From Ignavibacteria bacterium (GTDB taxonomy: Bacteria > Bacteroidota > Ignavibacteria > Kapaibacteriales > UBA961), in assembly GCA_016720145.1 (NCBI GenBank), contig JADJXV010000008.1, positions 1 to 64,000 on the forward strand: a stretch of DNA of 64,000 nucleotides, written 5' to 3'. Position 1 is the stretch's first letter. Every line of letters begins with the position of its first letter. Below the pieces are notes generated by a model, which saw only the letters and a program-made list of their open reading frames with translations, was not told the origin of the DNA and searched no databases. Below, one piece after another: positions 17,565 through 26,952 of this stretch. Made by a program: the position numbers and the translations under genes.

Positions 17565-18917
17565 TCACCCAAGCTCTTCCGCCTCGACAAACGCTACTTC
17601 GCCTTCGGCTAGATCGAGCGCTTTTTCATTTGGTGTGCCGAAAACCGATGCTCGAACATCATCAAATTCACCTTCCCAGCGCGCGACGACGACGGTGGCA
17701 AGACAATTACCTAGTAAATTCACCGAAGTACGTGCCATGTCCATGAGTTCATCCACCCCGAAAATGACTGCTACACCTACTGCACCGATACCGGGAGGTA
17801 AGTCAGGAATACTATTAAGAGTAGCAAGTAAGATCACTAACGAAGCGCGTGGTACGGCTGCTACACCTTTTGAAGTAATCATTAATGAAAGCATGAGCAT
17901 AATCTGCTGACCAATTCCAAAATGAAAACCAGGTGTGGATGATGCCACCGCTTGAATCACAAATACAGATGCCATCGCAAGATAGAGGGTTGTACCGTCA
18001 AGATTGAAACTGTAGCCGGTGGGCATCACAAAGCCCACAATCCGCTTGGGAACGCCGAAACGTTCCATTACTTCCATCGCTTTCGGCAAAGCAGACTCAC
18101 TGCTTGTCGTCACAAAGGCGATCGTGAAAGGTTCGCGGATAGCCCGCAGGAACTGCCTAACAGGCACTCGCGCTATAAGTGCAACAGATCCAAGAACTAA
18201 CACAACGAACAGAATAAGTGCTATATAAAGAGATCCGATCAACATACCTAGATTCTTGAGTACTTCCAGACCTTGATGTCCGATTGTTGCTGCCATTGCA
18301 GCTCCCACTCCATACGGAGCGAACATCATAACGAAATTCGTAAACTTAAACATCACCTGTGCCAGCGATTCGCAGAACCTGAGAATTGGCTTACCTTTTT
18401 CTCCGACAGCAGATACAGCCATTGCAAATAAGACTGAGAAAGCGACAATTTGAAGTACGTCTCCGCGTACCATTGACTCAATGATACTCGATGGAAACAC
18501 ATGAACAACAGTTTGAATCAGTGTTTTAGGGTGATTGTCGGCTATCGCGCCGAGTGTACTTGGATCTGCATTGAGTATTACACCTGCTCCCGGTTGCACG
18601 ATATTGACGACTGCTAGACCAATGAATAAAGCAATTGTTGTCACAATTTCAAAATAGAGAATCGATTTGGCGCCCATTCGCCCTACTTTTTTCAGGTCTC
18701 CACCGCCGGCAATACCGATGACAATCGTTGAAAAGACGAGTGGTGCGATTATGGACTTGATGAGATTGAGGAAAATATCTCTAAGAAAGGATATCTGCGT
18801 ACCGAACTCCGGAAATAGCCAGCCCACAACCAATCCTACCACCAATCCGATTAGTATTTGCGTGGTAAGAGAAAACTTCCACCATTTTTTAGGGACGTCA
18901 CCTGCCAATGTTGCCAT
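17565..18917 (-). CDS. Dicarboxylate/amino acid:cation symporter (DAACS family)
   Basis: A 450-residue inner-membrane carrier of the GltP/DctA family, with about eight membrane helices and two re-entrant loops. Characteristic motifs are TTSSESALPKAMEVMERFGV (first hairpin) and the MPTGYSFNLDGTTLYLA segment carrying the substrate- and Na+-binding core. It imports glutamate, aspartate or C4-dicarboxylates with Na+ or H+; specificity cannot be told from sequence. It starts only about 31 bp after pheS on the same strand, so it may be read from the same message, an unusual neighbour for a synthetase gene. Confidence 0.9.
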   Translation of the reverse strand: MATLAGDVPKKWWKFSLTTQILIGLVVGLVVGWLFPEFGTQISFLRDIFLNLIKSIIAPLVFSTIVIGIAGGGDLKKVGRMGAKSILYFEIVTTIALFIGLAVVNIVQPGAGVILNADPSTLGAIADNHPKTLIQTVVHVFPSSIIESMVRGDVLQIVAFSVLFAMAVSAVGEKGKPILRFCESLAQVMFKFTNFVMMFAPYGVGAAMAATIGHQGLEVLKNLGMLIGSLYIALILFVVLVLGSVALIARVPVRQFLRAIREPFTIAFVTTSSESALPKAMEVMERFGVPKRIVGFVMPTGYSFNLDGTTLYLAMASVFVIQAVASSTPGFHFGIGQQIMLMLSLMITSKGVAAVPRASLVILLATLNSIPDLPPGIGAVGVAVIFGVDELMDMARTSVNLLGNCLATVVVARWEGEFDDVRASVFGTPNEKALDLAEGEVAFVEAEELG

Positions 18918-18948
18918 AGAGTTACCTTAGAATTGAGAATGGATGAGT

Positions 18949-19965
18949 TTAAAATTGTTCGAGTACACGCACATCATTTTCATAGAGTAAGCGGATATCA
19001 TCTATACCAGTTCGGAGCATTGTCACACGTTCGATACCGAAGCCAAACGCATATCCACTATAGACTTCAGGGTCGATGTTGCAATTTTTAAGCACATTTG
19101 GATGCACCATCCCACAACCGCAGATTTCGAGCCAGCCGGAGTATTTGCAGATTCTGCAACCCTTTCCACTACACAAATAGCACGATATATCAACCTCAGC
19201 GCTCGGCTCAGTGAATGGAAAGTACGACGGTCGAAAGCGGAATTTGGAATTTGCGCCGTACATTTCTTTGGCAAAAGTAATAATCGTGCCTTTAAGTTCG
19301 GCAAAGGTCACATTTTTGTCAATACACAATCCTTCCACTTGATGGAATTCAGCCAGCGAGCGAGCACTCACAGCTTCATTGCGATAAACACGTCCGGGCA
19401 TCACGGAGCGTATTGGAGGAGCTTGGGACTGCATCATACGTATTTGCACCGAAGAAGTATGTGTGCGGAGCAACAGATCGCTGCGTTCGTCTTTGATAAA
19501 GAAGGTATCTTGCATATCGCGAGCCGGATGGTCCGGCGCAAAATTCAGGGCTTCAAAATTATGGTAATCATCTTCCAAATCAGCGGCTTCGGCGACGGAA
19601 AAACCCATTTTTCGAAATACCGAGAGAATGCCGTCTAAGGTTTGCTGGACCGGATGCACACTTCCCCGCTTCTCACGTCTGCCCGGCAACGTCACATCTA
19701 TTAGTTTTGTAGCGGCTTGGGAAGAGTCAAAGCTATCTTTGAGTCGTGTGAATTCCAGTTCGACAAATTGTCTGAGTTCATTTAACGCTTTACCAACAAT
19801 TGGCTTATCTTCTTTGGGAACTTCGCGCAGGCGTTCCATCAAGCCGGTGAGGGTACCTTTTTTGACAAGATGACGGAGGCGGAATTGGTCGAGTAATTCA
19901 GCAGAAGTAACAGCGGGGAGTTCTGTTTCGATTTGTGATCTGAGAGTAGTAATTTCTTGGAGCAT
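18949..19965 (-). CDS. pheS: Phenylalanyl-tRNA synthetase alpha subunit
   Basis: The catalytic alpha chain of the (alpha-beta)2 enzyme that charges tRNA-Phe, 338 residues. Visible: the N-terminal coiled coil, MPGRVYRNEAVSARS (motif 2 region), the Cys-rich loop CYLCSGKGCRICKYSGW, ICGCGMVHPNVL, and motif 3 GFGIERVTMLRTGIDDIR. The start is placed at Met 19965; an in-frame ATG at 20007 would begin inside a hairpin and add 14 unrelated residues. The gene ends the infC-rpmI-rplT-pheS string. pheT, which usually follows, is absent, and a symporter gene takes its place. Confidence 0.95.
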   Translation of the reverse strand: MLQEITTLRSQIETELPAVTSAELLDQFRLRHLVKKGTLTGLMERLREVPKEDKPIVGKALNELRQFVELEFTRLKDSFDSSQAATKLIDVTLPGRREKRGSVHPVQQTLDGILSVFRKMGFSVAEAADLEDDYHNFEALNFAPDHPARDMQDTFFIKDERSDLLLRTHTSSVQIRMMQSQAPPIRSVMPGRVYRNEAVSARSLAEFHQVEGLCIDKNVTFAELKGTIITFAKEMYGANSKFRFRPSYFPFTEPSAEVDISCYLCSGKGCRICKYSGWLEICGCGMVHPNVLKNCNIDPEVYSGYAFGFGIERVTMLRTGIDDIRLLYENDVRVLEQF

Positions 19966-19995
19966 CGAGTGTATAATTTGTTCAATAAAAATAAA

Positions 19996-20022
19996 AAGGG
20001 CGTCCATTTCATGAACGCCCTT
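19996..20022 (-). terminator. Terminator or attenuator between rplT and pheS
   Basis: The hairpin AAGGGCGT/ACGCCCTT is followed on the minus strand by a T-rich run (CCCTTTTTATTTTTATTG). It lies after rplT (ends 20046) and before pheS (starts 19965). It can act as a terminator or partial terminator separating ribosomal-protein expression from pheS. An attenuation role as in some pheS leaders is only inferred; no antiterminator is identified. Confidence 0.7.
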
Positions 20023-20045
20023 GCAACTTACAAAAAATCTGAAAT

Positions 20046-20393
20046 TTAACCTACAGCTTTGCGAAGAATTACTGCAAATACTGCCGGTTGATTCATTGCC
20101 ATATCTGCTAAAATTTTACGGTTAATCACAATATTTTTTAGCTTGAGTGCATTGATAAGTCTTGAATAAGTAGTGCCGTGTAATCGAGCGGCTGCATTAA
20201 TACGAACTATCCAGAGACTGCGAAAGAGTCGTTTTTTACGACGACGATCTCTATATGCGTGGCTAAGCCCTTTTTCAATATGGTTCTTAGCAATTGTCCA
20301 GACTTTACTTCTCGCTCCCCAATACCCTTTTGCAAGCTTTATAAACTTGCGGCGGCGGCGGTGCGAAGCTACTTTATGTGTTGAACGTGGCAT
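20046..20393 (-). CDS. rplT: 50S ribosomal protein L20
   Basis: A 115-residue basic protein with the L20 features MPRSTHKVASHRRRRK, LAKGYWGARS and RDRRRKKRLFR. It binds 23S rRNA early in large-subunit assembly and, in several bacteria, represses its own operon. The start and length are typical. It lies between rpmI and pheS in the conserved infC-rpmI-rplT order. Confidence 0.97.
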   Translation of the reverse strand: MPRSTHKVASHRRRRKFIKLAKGYWGARSKVWTIAKNHIEKGLSHAYRDRRRKKRLFRSLWIVRINAAARLHGTTYSRLINALKLKNIVINRKILADMAMNQPAVFAVILRKAVG

Positions 20394-20481
20394 GACGTTG
20401 TTCCTTTAAAATAAAAATGAGGGCAAAGGGAGAGCTTCTGATATTCCCCTTCACCACAAAAAAGAGAATGTACTTTGACTC

Positions 20482-20679
20482 TTAGCACAAAGCAAGAGCA
20501 CGCTTGATGAGCTTCATATCCGTAACATCTATTAACCCTGCTTTGCGAAGATTGCGTTTTCGCTTACGGGTTTTTGAAGTCAAAATATGGCTCGTAAAGG
20601 CATGATTACGGCGAATTTTACCGCTACCGGTCACGGTAAAGCGTTTTTTTGAGCCGGATTTCGTTTTCATTTTGGGCAT
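20482..20679 (-). CDS. rpmI: 50S ribosomal protein L35
   Basis: A 65-residue basic protein with the L35 pattern: MPKMKTKSGSKKRFTVTGSG, then KIRRNHAFTSHILTSKTRKR and a C-terminal KRALALC. It lies about 50 bp downstream of infC and 90 bp upstream of rplT on the same strand, the usual operon order. Confidence 0.97.
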   Translation of the reverse strand: MPKMKTKSGSKKRFTVTGSGKIRRNHAFTSHILTSKTRKRKRNLRKAGLIDVTDMKLIKRALALC

Positions 20680-20731
20680 GAAACACCTTGAATTAATTGT
20701 AATTAAAATGAGAGATTAGAATCAAATTGAT

Positions 20732-21334
20732 TTACACCGGCTTCTTTTTTGCTTTTTCCGGAGCAAGTGTTACCGAAAGCGAGCGGCCTTCAGGATGTAT
20801 CGGCTGATCTATTTTGGAATGATCGGCAAGAGCAATTACAAAGCGCTCCAAAAGAGCAAGCCCAATTTCCTGGTGAACGATTTCTCTTCCCTTAAAAGCG
20901 ACAGTGGCTTTTACTTTGTGACCGTCATCCAAAAATTCTTTTGCATGACGCGTTTTAAAATCAAAATCATGGGTGTCAGTCCGCCATTTAAAGCGCACTT
21001 CCTTCAGCAATTGCTGATGTTGCTGCTTTTTCTGTTCCTTTTCGCGCTTTTGGACCTCATAAAGGAACTTCCCATATTCAATAATCTTACAAACAGGTGG
21101 CTCTGCCTGAGGGGCAATTTCCACCAAGTCTTTTTCTTCTGCATTGGCAAGATCCAATGCTGCGAAGGTGGTCATAATGCCAAGCATTTTGCCATCTTCA
21201 TCTACCACCCGCACCTGCGGAACTCTGATTTCCTCATTTATCTTATGAGCACGCGCTTTTTCCTGTGGGCGATTTCTGCCTTGGAATGTACTGCCTGACG
21301 AGCCATAAGGTCTGGGAACAAAGGGTTTTTTCAA
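20732..21334 (-). CDS. infC: Translation initiation factor IF-3 (TTG start)
   Basis: A 200-residue IF-3 with N domain INEEIRVPQVRVVDEDGKML and C domain motifs EVRFKWRTDTHDFDFKT and GHKVKATVAFKGRE. A basic N-terminal extension of about 30 residues precedes the core. The start is TTG at 21334; no ATG or GTG is found in frame over the preceding 30 or so bases. Non-standard initiation codons are a known autoregulatory feature of infC (AUU in E. coli), because IF-3 discriminates against them. A candidate -7 box lies 45 bp upstream. It leads the infC-rpmI-rplT-pheS cluster. Confidence 0.95.
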   Translation of the reverse strand: MKKPFVPRPYGSSGSTFQGRNRPQEKARAHKINEEIRVPQVRVVDEDGKMLGIMTTFAALDLANAEEKDLVEIAPQAEPPVCKIIEYGKFLYEVQKREKEQKKQQHQQLLKEVRFKWRTDTHDFDFKTRHAKEFLDDGHKVKATVAFKGREIVHQEIGLALLERFVIALADHSKIDQPIHPEGRSLSVTLAPEKAKKKPV

Positions 21335-21378
21335 ACAAAATCCACGAAAGTATAGAAAAGGGTTAGTTTTGCAAACCG

Positions 21379-21386
21379 CAAAAATA
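21379..21386 (-). promoter_or_regulatory. Candidate TAnnTTTG -7 box for infC
   Basis: It reads TATTTTTG on the minus strand, about 45 bp before the infC TTG. A T-run sits roughly 20 bp further upstream at the -33 position. Confidence 0.45.
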
Positions 21387-21470
21387 CTGGCTTCTCAAGT
21401 AATAAAAAAACTTTACTCATAATTTTTTCCACTTTTCAGGTAATATATCGTATTTCTGCGTTCTTTTAGC

Positions 21471-21478
21471 TAATTTTG
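21471..21478 (+). promoter_or_regulatory. Candidate TAnnTTTG -7 box for lysS
   Basis: TAATTTTG lies 45 bp before the lysS ATG, divergent from the infC box about 85 bp away. The -33 element is not clear. Confidence 0.4.
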
Positions 21479-21522
21479 GGCGTTCTAAACGTTCAATTTC
21501 TTACTATTCCTTAGATACATCA

Positions 21523-23025
21523 ATGTCCGAATTTACTCGAAATGACCAAGAACTTCGCCGTTTTGAAGAATTAGAGCAACTCCGCGCTGCAGGAATTAAT
21601 CCCTATCCACCAGTTTTTGAGAAAACTCATTCTTCCTCATCTATTTTATCAACTTTTTCTGACGATCAGCCCGAAATCCTGAACGACGTCACTGTCGCAG
21701 GACGAATCATGGCAATTCGCAAAATGGGAAAAGCTACGTTCTGTCATATTCAGGATGCAGAAGGTAAGATTCAAATCTATCTCAAAAAAGACGATTTACC
21801 AATATTTTACGAGTATCTACATTTGCTCGATATCGGTGATATTATTGGTATTACTGGTTATGTTTTTCGCACAAGAACCGGTGAAGTAAGTGTCCATGCA
21901 CGCTCAGCAATGCTACTCTGTAAGTCTCTGACTCCTATACCTATTGCAAAAGAAGAAACTGATGAACACGGCAATAAAATCATTCATGATGCCTTTGCAG
22001 ATAAGGAATTGAGATATCGCCGACGCTATGTAGATTTAATCGTCAATCCTCAAATTCGTGATACTTTCAGAAAGCGGTCTAAGATTATTTCAACGATGCG
22101 CCGCTTCTTTGATGATCAGGGCTGGATGGAAGTCGAAACTCCTATTCTCCAACCGCTCTACGGAGGCGCTTCCGCCCGCCCATTTGTAACTCATCATAAT
22201 GCACTTGATATAGAATTATACCTCAGAATTGCCCTCGAATTATACCTCAAGCGCTTAATAGTCGGAGGTTTTGAAGGAGTATATGAAATCAGTAAGAACT
22301 TCCGGAATGAAGGAATGGACAAGACCCATAATCCTGAATTCTCAATGCTCGAGATTTACATCGCTTATAAAGATTATATATGGATGATGGAAATGACAGA
22401 ACAGCTCATCAGTACCATCTCACAAGAAACAAACGGTTCGCAAACTGTTGAAATCAATGGCAAAACAATACAACTAGCCCCTCCTTACAGAAGAGCATCG
22501 ATGTTCGACTTACTTTCGGATGCTACCGGTATGAACCTTCGTAACTTAACAAGGGATGAGTTGCATAGTGCGGCACGCAAGCTCAACGTCGAAGTCGAAT
22601 CAACAGCATCACAGATGAAGATTCTCGATGAAATATTCTCGGAATGTGTGCAACCCTCCCTAATACAACCAACATTTGTCATGGATTTTCCGGTTGAAAT
22701 GTCACCGTTGGCGAAAGCGCATCGAACTGAACCCGGGCTAGTGGAACGGTTTGAGTTATATGTTAATGGAAGTGAATTGACAAATTGCTTTACCGAACTC
22801 AATGATCCTATCGATCAACGCAAACGTCTCGAGGAGCAAGCAGCAAGCCGAGCTGATGGCGATGATGAAGCGATGACTTTAGATGAAGACTTTCTCTATG
22901 CAATAGAAGTCGGTATGCCTCCTACAGCAGGTCTTGGAATTGGAATTGATCGCTTAGTTATGCTTTTAACCGGTGAAGAATCGATACGTGATGTTTTGTT
23001 TTTCCCACAGATGAAACCGTTGTAA
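21523..23025 (+). CDS. lysS: Lysyl-tRNA synthetase, class II
   Basis: A full-length enzyme of 500 residues. It has the N-terminal OB-fold anticodon-binding domain (VAGRIMAIRKMGKATFCHIQ, about 60-80), class II motif 1 near RRFFDDQGWMEVETP, motif 2 FRNEGMDKTHNPEFSMLE and motif 3 GLGIGIDRLVMLLTG. The ending SIRDVLFFPQMKP is diagnostic of LysS. It charges tRNA-Lys with lysine in the cytosol. It is divergent from infC and appears to be transcribed alone. Confidence 0.97.
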   Translation: MSEFTRNDQELRRFEELEQLRAAGINPYPPVFEKTHSSSSILSTFSDDQPEILNDVTVAGRIMAIRKMGKATFCHIQDAEGKIQIYLKKDDLPIFYEYLHLLDIGDIIGITGYVFRTRTGEVSVHARSAMLLCKSLTPIPIAKEETDEHGNKIIHDAFADKELRYRRRYVDLIVNPQIRDTFRKRSKIISTMRRFFDDQGWMEVETPILQPLYGGASARPFVTHHNALDIELYLRIALELYLKRLIVGGFEGVYEISKNFRNEGMDKTHNPEFSMLEIYIAYKDYIWMMEMTEQLISTISQETNGSQTVEINGKTIQLAPPYRRASMFDLLSDATGMNLRNLTRDELHSAARKLNVEVESTASQMKILDEIFSECVQPSLIQPTFVMDFPVEMSPLAKAHRTEPGLVERFELYVNGSELTNCFTELNDPIDQRKRLEEQAASRADGDDEAMTLDEDFLYAIEVGMPPTAGLGIGIDRLVMLLTGEESIRDVLFFPQMKPL

Positions 23026-23137
23026 CGGGCAGTCATTTAATAAGATTATATATTCAGTACACTTTAATATATTATACAGTTATACATACATCAATCAACA
23101 TCTTTAATATTATATAAGTTTAGTCGGTAAATAAGAT

Positions 23138-24442
23138 ATGAACAAATTCAAATTCTCACTCGCCACATATTCGGTTGTGATGTTAATTCTAATTTCTGTT
23201 GAGAACGTTTCTGCGCAGCTAACAGAAGGTCAATCGATAGATAGAATTGTCGCTATTGTAGGAAAAGAAATTATCCTCGAAAGTGATATCCAATCGAATA
23301 TAGCACTTCTGGTACAACAATCAAAAGACATAAATCCCAATGATGCGAAAGTCCGCCAAAAAGTGCTCGACGCACTTATTAACGAACGCCTCGTGATTAC
23401 AAAAGCAATTGAAGATAGCGTCACGGCATCCGACGAAGAAATTACTCAACAACTTGACTATACAATACAAGGACTTGTACAATCGTACGGCTCAGAAAAA
23501 CGTATCGAAGAACTCTACGGAATGTCACTCGCTAAAATCAAACGTGACTACCGCGATGAAATTCGTAAACGTATTCTTTGGGAAAAAATCCGACAACAGA
23601 AATTCGGTGCGATTAAAGTAAGTGCCAGAGAAGTCGAAGAGTTTTTTACACAGTTCCGCGACTCAATCCCACCAATTCCTCCGCAAGCCGAGCTTGCACA
23701 TATCGTAAAATTCGTACAAGCAAGTACATCTCAAAAAGATGAAACACTCAAGCTGGCACAGAAAATCAGAGACTCTATTCTCCGTGGTGCTGACTTTGTA
23801 GAGTTTGTAAAACGCTATAGCGGTGACGGAGGGTCTGCCTCAGCAGGTGGTGAGCTCGGCTGGGTGGACAAAGGTAAGCTTGTACCTGAATATGAAAAAG
23901 CGGCGTACGCTCTCGTGACAGGCGAAACATCACAACCTATAGAGACGCCATTCGGTTACCACTTAATTCAGACAATCGACAAACGTAAAGATGCAGTGCA
24001 GACTCGCCATATACTCTTCAAAATTGGTCGTAGTGCTGATGATAACGAACGCGCTAAAACTGAACTCGCTGCACTGAAAGTAAGAATCGACAAGGGTGAA
24101 AAATTTGAAGATATGGCTAAAAAATACTCTGAAGAAAAAGAAACTCAGGGCTTTGGTGGGTTAATGGGCGCAATCGAACTTTCCCGAATCCCGGCCGAAC
24201 TCAAAAATGTAATCGAAAAATTACCCGATGGAGGAGTTTCAGACCCGCTCCCTTATATGTCAGACCCAACTAAGCCGGCGTATCACCTGATTCAACGCAA
24301 GAAGTTTATCCCCGAACACAAGCCAACCCTCGAGCAAGACAGCAAAAAAATAGAACAAATTGCGAATGTCTATAAGCAGAATAAAGAATTCGACGATTGG
24401 GTGCAAGTCCTCCGTACTACTGTTTATTGGGAAATAAAGTAG
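23138..24442 (+). CDS. SurA-like periplasmic chaperone / PpiC-type peptidyl-prolyl isomerase
   Basis: A 434-residue protein with a signal peptide ending at about VSAQ (25-27). A SurA N-terminal chaperone domain follows (DRIVAIVGKEIILESDIQ, about 33-165), then two parvulin domains: AELAHIVKFVQ to TPFGYHLIQ at about 185-280, and TRHILFKIGRS to a degenerate ending at about 285-390. SurA helps outer-membrane barrels fold, which fits the barrel and T9SS genes nearby. The gene stands alone, about 110 bp after lysS. Confidence 0.9.
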   Translation: MNKFKFSLATYSVVMLILISVENVSAQLTEGQSIDRIVAIVGKEIILESDIQSNIALLVQQSKDINPNDAKVRQKVLDALINERLVITKAIEDSVTASDEEITQQLDYTIQGLVQSYGSEKRIEELYGMSLAKIKRDYRDEIRKRILWEKIRQQKFGAIKVSAREVEEFFTQFRDSIPPIPPQAELAHIVKFVQASTSQKDETLKLAQKIRDSILRGADFVEFVKRYSGDGGSASAGGELGWVDKGKLVPEYEKAAYALVTGETSQPIETPFGYHLIQTIDKRKDAVQTRHILFKIGRSADDNERAKTELAALKVRIDKGEKFEDMAKKYSEEKETQGFGGLMGAIELSRIPAELKNVIEKLPDGGVSDPLPYMSDPTKPAYHLIQRKKFIPEHKPTLEQDSKKIEQIANVYKQNKEFDDWVQVLRTTVYWEIK

Positions 24443-24698
24443 AATGGATTTGTAGTTATTCTTTAAAATCTGGATTCCCTCTTTATTCCTTAATCAATCG
24501 ATGGTCAGTAGATTTTTTATATATCAAACCAAGTAGTAAAAGTTCTGGAATATCTAACGTGGATTATTATGTATAACCATATTTTTAAAATACTTACATC
24601 TGTGAATTTGGCAAATATATCGTCTTAATTTCTGATTTGAATTATCAACTTTCAATACATATCAATTCTAATTACTAATTATATATTTTTTTACTCTT

Positions 24699-26882
24699 AT
24701 GAGAAAAGATACAATTACAAAAGTCAATGAGAATTTTATTGACAAAAGATTCCTCAGTGATACAGTTGGTCAGCCAATTTCCGAATATTTCGGGAAACTC
24801 GTGTTCGGAAGTACAGCCATTAAAAAATATGTGATGCGAGATGCATACGAAAGTCTCATGGAGGCGTTCGAAAGTGGAGAACGTATCAACCCAAAAACAG
24901 CAGAAATGATTGCACTCGGCATGAAAAATTGGGCAATCGATAATGGTGCAACTCACTACACACATTGGTTTCAACCGCTTACCGGCAAAACAGCCGAAAA
25001 GCACGATTCTTTTTTCAGATTAGATAAGTCAAGTAATGCAATCGAAAGCTTTAATGGTTCGATACTTATTCAGCAAGAGCCGGACGGCTCGAGTTTCCCT
25101 AGTGGTGGCTTGAGAAGCACACACACAGCAAGGAGTTATACAGTTTGGGATCCCTCGTCATTTGCGTTTATTTTAGAGTCGAGTCATGGTAAAACTCTCT
25201 GCATCCCGGCAATTTTTGTCTCCTATAATGGAGAGTCTTTAGATTTAAAAACTCCGCTACTCAAGTCTATTCATTTGGTTAATAATGCTGCTTTAGGCGT
25301 CCTGAAATATTTTAGTAATGAAGCGACAAAGGTATATCCTACATTAGGTTGGGAACAAGAGTATTTCTTAATTGACGAAACCCTCTACAATGCACGTCCG
25401 GATATAATGATGTCCGGTCGATCACTTTTTGGTAATCCTCCGGCAAAAGAACAGCAATTAGAAGATCATTATTTTGGTACGATACCGGAGAGAGTCGTTG
25501 ATTTTATGCATGATTTTGAGGATGATTGCCTCATGATGGGAATTCCAATTACTACGCGTCATAATGAAGTGGCACCCATGCAATTTGAATGCGCACCTTA
25601 TTTTGAGTCCGTAAATATCGCCGCTGATCACAATTCTTTATTGATGAACATCATCGATAAAATTGCAAAACGTCACAAGCTTCGTGCTTTATTACATGAA
25701 AAGCCATACGCCGGTGTGAACGGTTCGGGTAAGCATAACAATTGGTCACTCGCCACCAATACCGGTGAAAATTTATTCAACCCTGGGCATACGCCTGAAA
25801 ACAACCTCCAATTTCTGACCTTCTTAGTCAACTTCTTAAAATCTGTGAATGACCATTCCGGATTATTACGAGCGAGCATTGCCAATGCAGGCAACGAACA
25901 TAGATTAGGTGCAAATGAAGCACCGCCAGCGATTATTTCTGTCTATATCGGTGAATTTTTAGATGAAATTTTGGGACATTTTAAAAATAATACTCTCGAT
26001 CAATTCAAAAAGAAAAGCGATGAATTGGTACTGAATGTGCCCAAAGTCGCAAATATAAACAAGGATAATACCGATAGAAACAGAACATCTCCCATGCCCT
26101 TTACCGGTAATAGATTTGAATTCAGAGCAGTAGGTTCTTCCGTCAATGTATCACATCCGATGACAGTACTTAACACTATTGTTGCCAACCAGTTAAAAGT
26201 ATTCAAATCAGAAGTTGACATGCTTAAGTCCAAAGGAATTGCAACTATGGAAGCCGTTAAAACAGTGCTACGAAGTACATTAATTGCTTCTGAACAAATA
26301 ATATTTAATGGGAATGGCTATAGTGATGATTGGGTTGCTGAAGCTGCAAAACGCGGACTTGCCAATATCCGCTCGACCGGTGAAGCTTTGCTAGAATATA
26401 CCAAGCAAAAAGCGATTGATGTATTTGTCAAGAATGGAATTTTTACAGAAAAAGAAGTGATCTCTCGGTATAATGTCTATGTCGAGGAATATATCAAACA
26501 AATCGAAATCGAATATAAAGTAATGGTTGAAATTGTAAATACTCAAATTATACCTTCTGTTATTGAGTATCAAAATAGTTTAATTTCTAATATTCAAGGG
26601 CTTGCATCAGTTGGGCTGTCGAGTCAATCTACGGGAACCAAAAATCATTTGCAAACGATTTCGGAACATCTCAACGGTTTAATGAGTTCGACGAAAACGA
26701 TGATTCAGACCTTCAATGAGATAAAAGCTACTCATGATGAAGCGAAGATTTCAATTGACTTTTACTACAAATTAAAGCCATTATTCGAAGAAGTTCGCTC
26801 ACACGCCGATATGCTGGAGTCATTAGTCGATGACAAAAGCTGGCCACTGCCAAAGTACAGAGAATTGATGTTCTTGTACTAG
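24699..26882 (+). CDS. glnN: Glutamine synthetase type III (GlnN)
   Basis: A 727-residue enzyme, the length of the GlnN/GSIII class rather than the roughly 450 residues of GSI. Catalytic segments visible: GWEQEYFLID (metal-binding), NGSGKHNNWSLAT (ATP/ammonium loop), HRLGANEAPPAI and NRTSPMPFTGNRFEFRAVGSS. The N-terminal GSIII-specific region and a C-terminal helical region (SSTKTMIQTFNEIKATHDE) are complete. It makes glutamine from glutamate and ammonia. GSIII is typical of Bacteroidota and cyanobacteria. The 256-bp upstream gap shows no clear operator. Confidence 0.96.
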   Translation: MRKDTITKVNENFIDKRFLSDTVGQPISEYFGKLVFGSTAIKKYVMRDAYESLMEAFESGERINPKTAEMIALGMKNWAIDNGATHYTHWFQPLTGKTAEKHDSFFRLDKSSNAIESFNGSILIQQEPDGSSFPSGGLRSTHTARSYTVWDPSSFAFILESSHGKTLCIPAIFVSYNGESLDLKTPLLKSIHLVNNAALGVLKYFSNEATKVYPTLGWEQEYFLIDETLYNARPDIMMSGRSLFGNPPAKEQQLEDHYFGTIPERVVDFMHDFEDDCLMMGIPITTRHNEVAPMQFECAPYFESVNIAADHNSLLMNIIDKIAKRHKLRALLHEKPYAGVNGSGKHNNWSLATNTGENLFNPGHTPENNLQFLTFLVNFLKSVNDHSGLLRASIANAGNEHRLGANEAPPAIISVYIGEFLDEILGHFKNNTLDQFKKKSDELVLNVPKVANINKDNTDRNRTSPMPFTGNRFEFRAVGSSVNVSHPMTVLNTIVANQLKVFKSEVDMLKSKGIATMEAVKTVLRSTLIASEQIIFNGNGYSDDWVAEAAKRGLANIRSTGEALLEYTKQKAIDVFVKNGIFTEKEVISRYNVYVEEYIKQIEIEYKVMVEIVNTQIIPSVIEYQNSLISNIQGLASVGLSSQSTGTKNHLQTISEHLNGLMSSTKTMIQTFNEIKATHDEAKISIDFYYKLKPLFEEVRSHADMLESLVDDKSWPLPKYRELMFLY

Positions 26883-26952
26883 AATTCAATATCAAATTCT
26901 ACAACAAGTGATTCATTATCAATCTATTAACGAAGATATTTAAATAAATGTA

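Noticed and set aside
19102..19638. 178-codon plus-strand frame
   Set aside because: Antisense to pheS, with no independent support.
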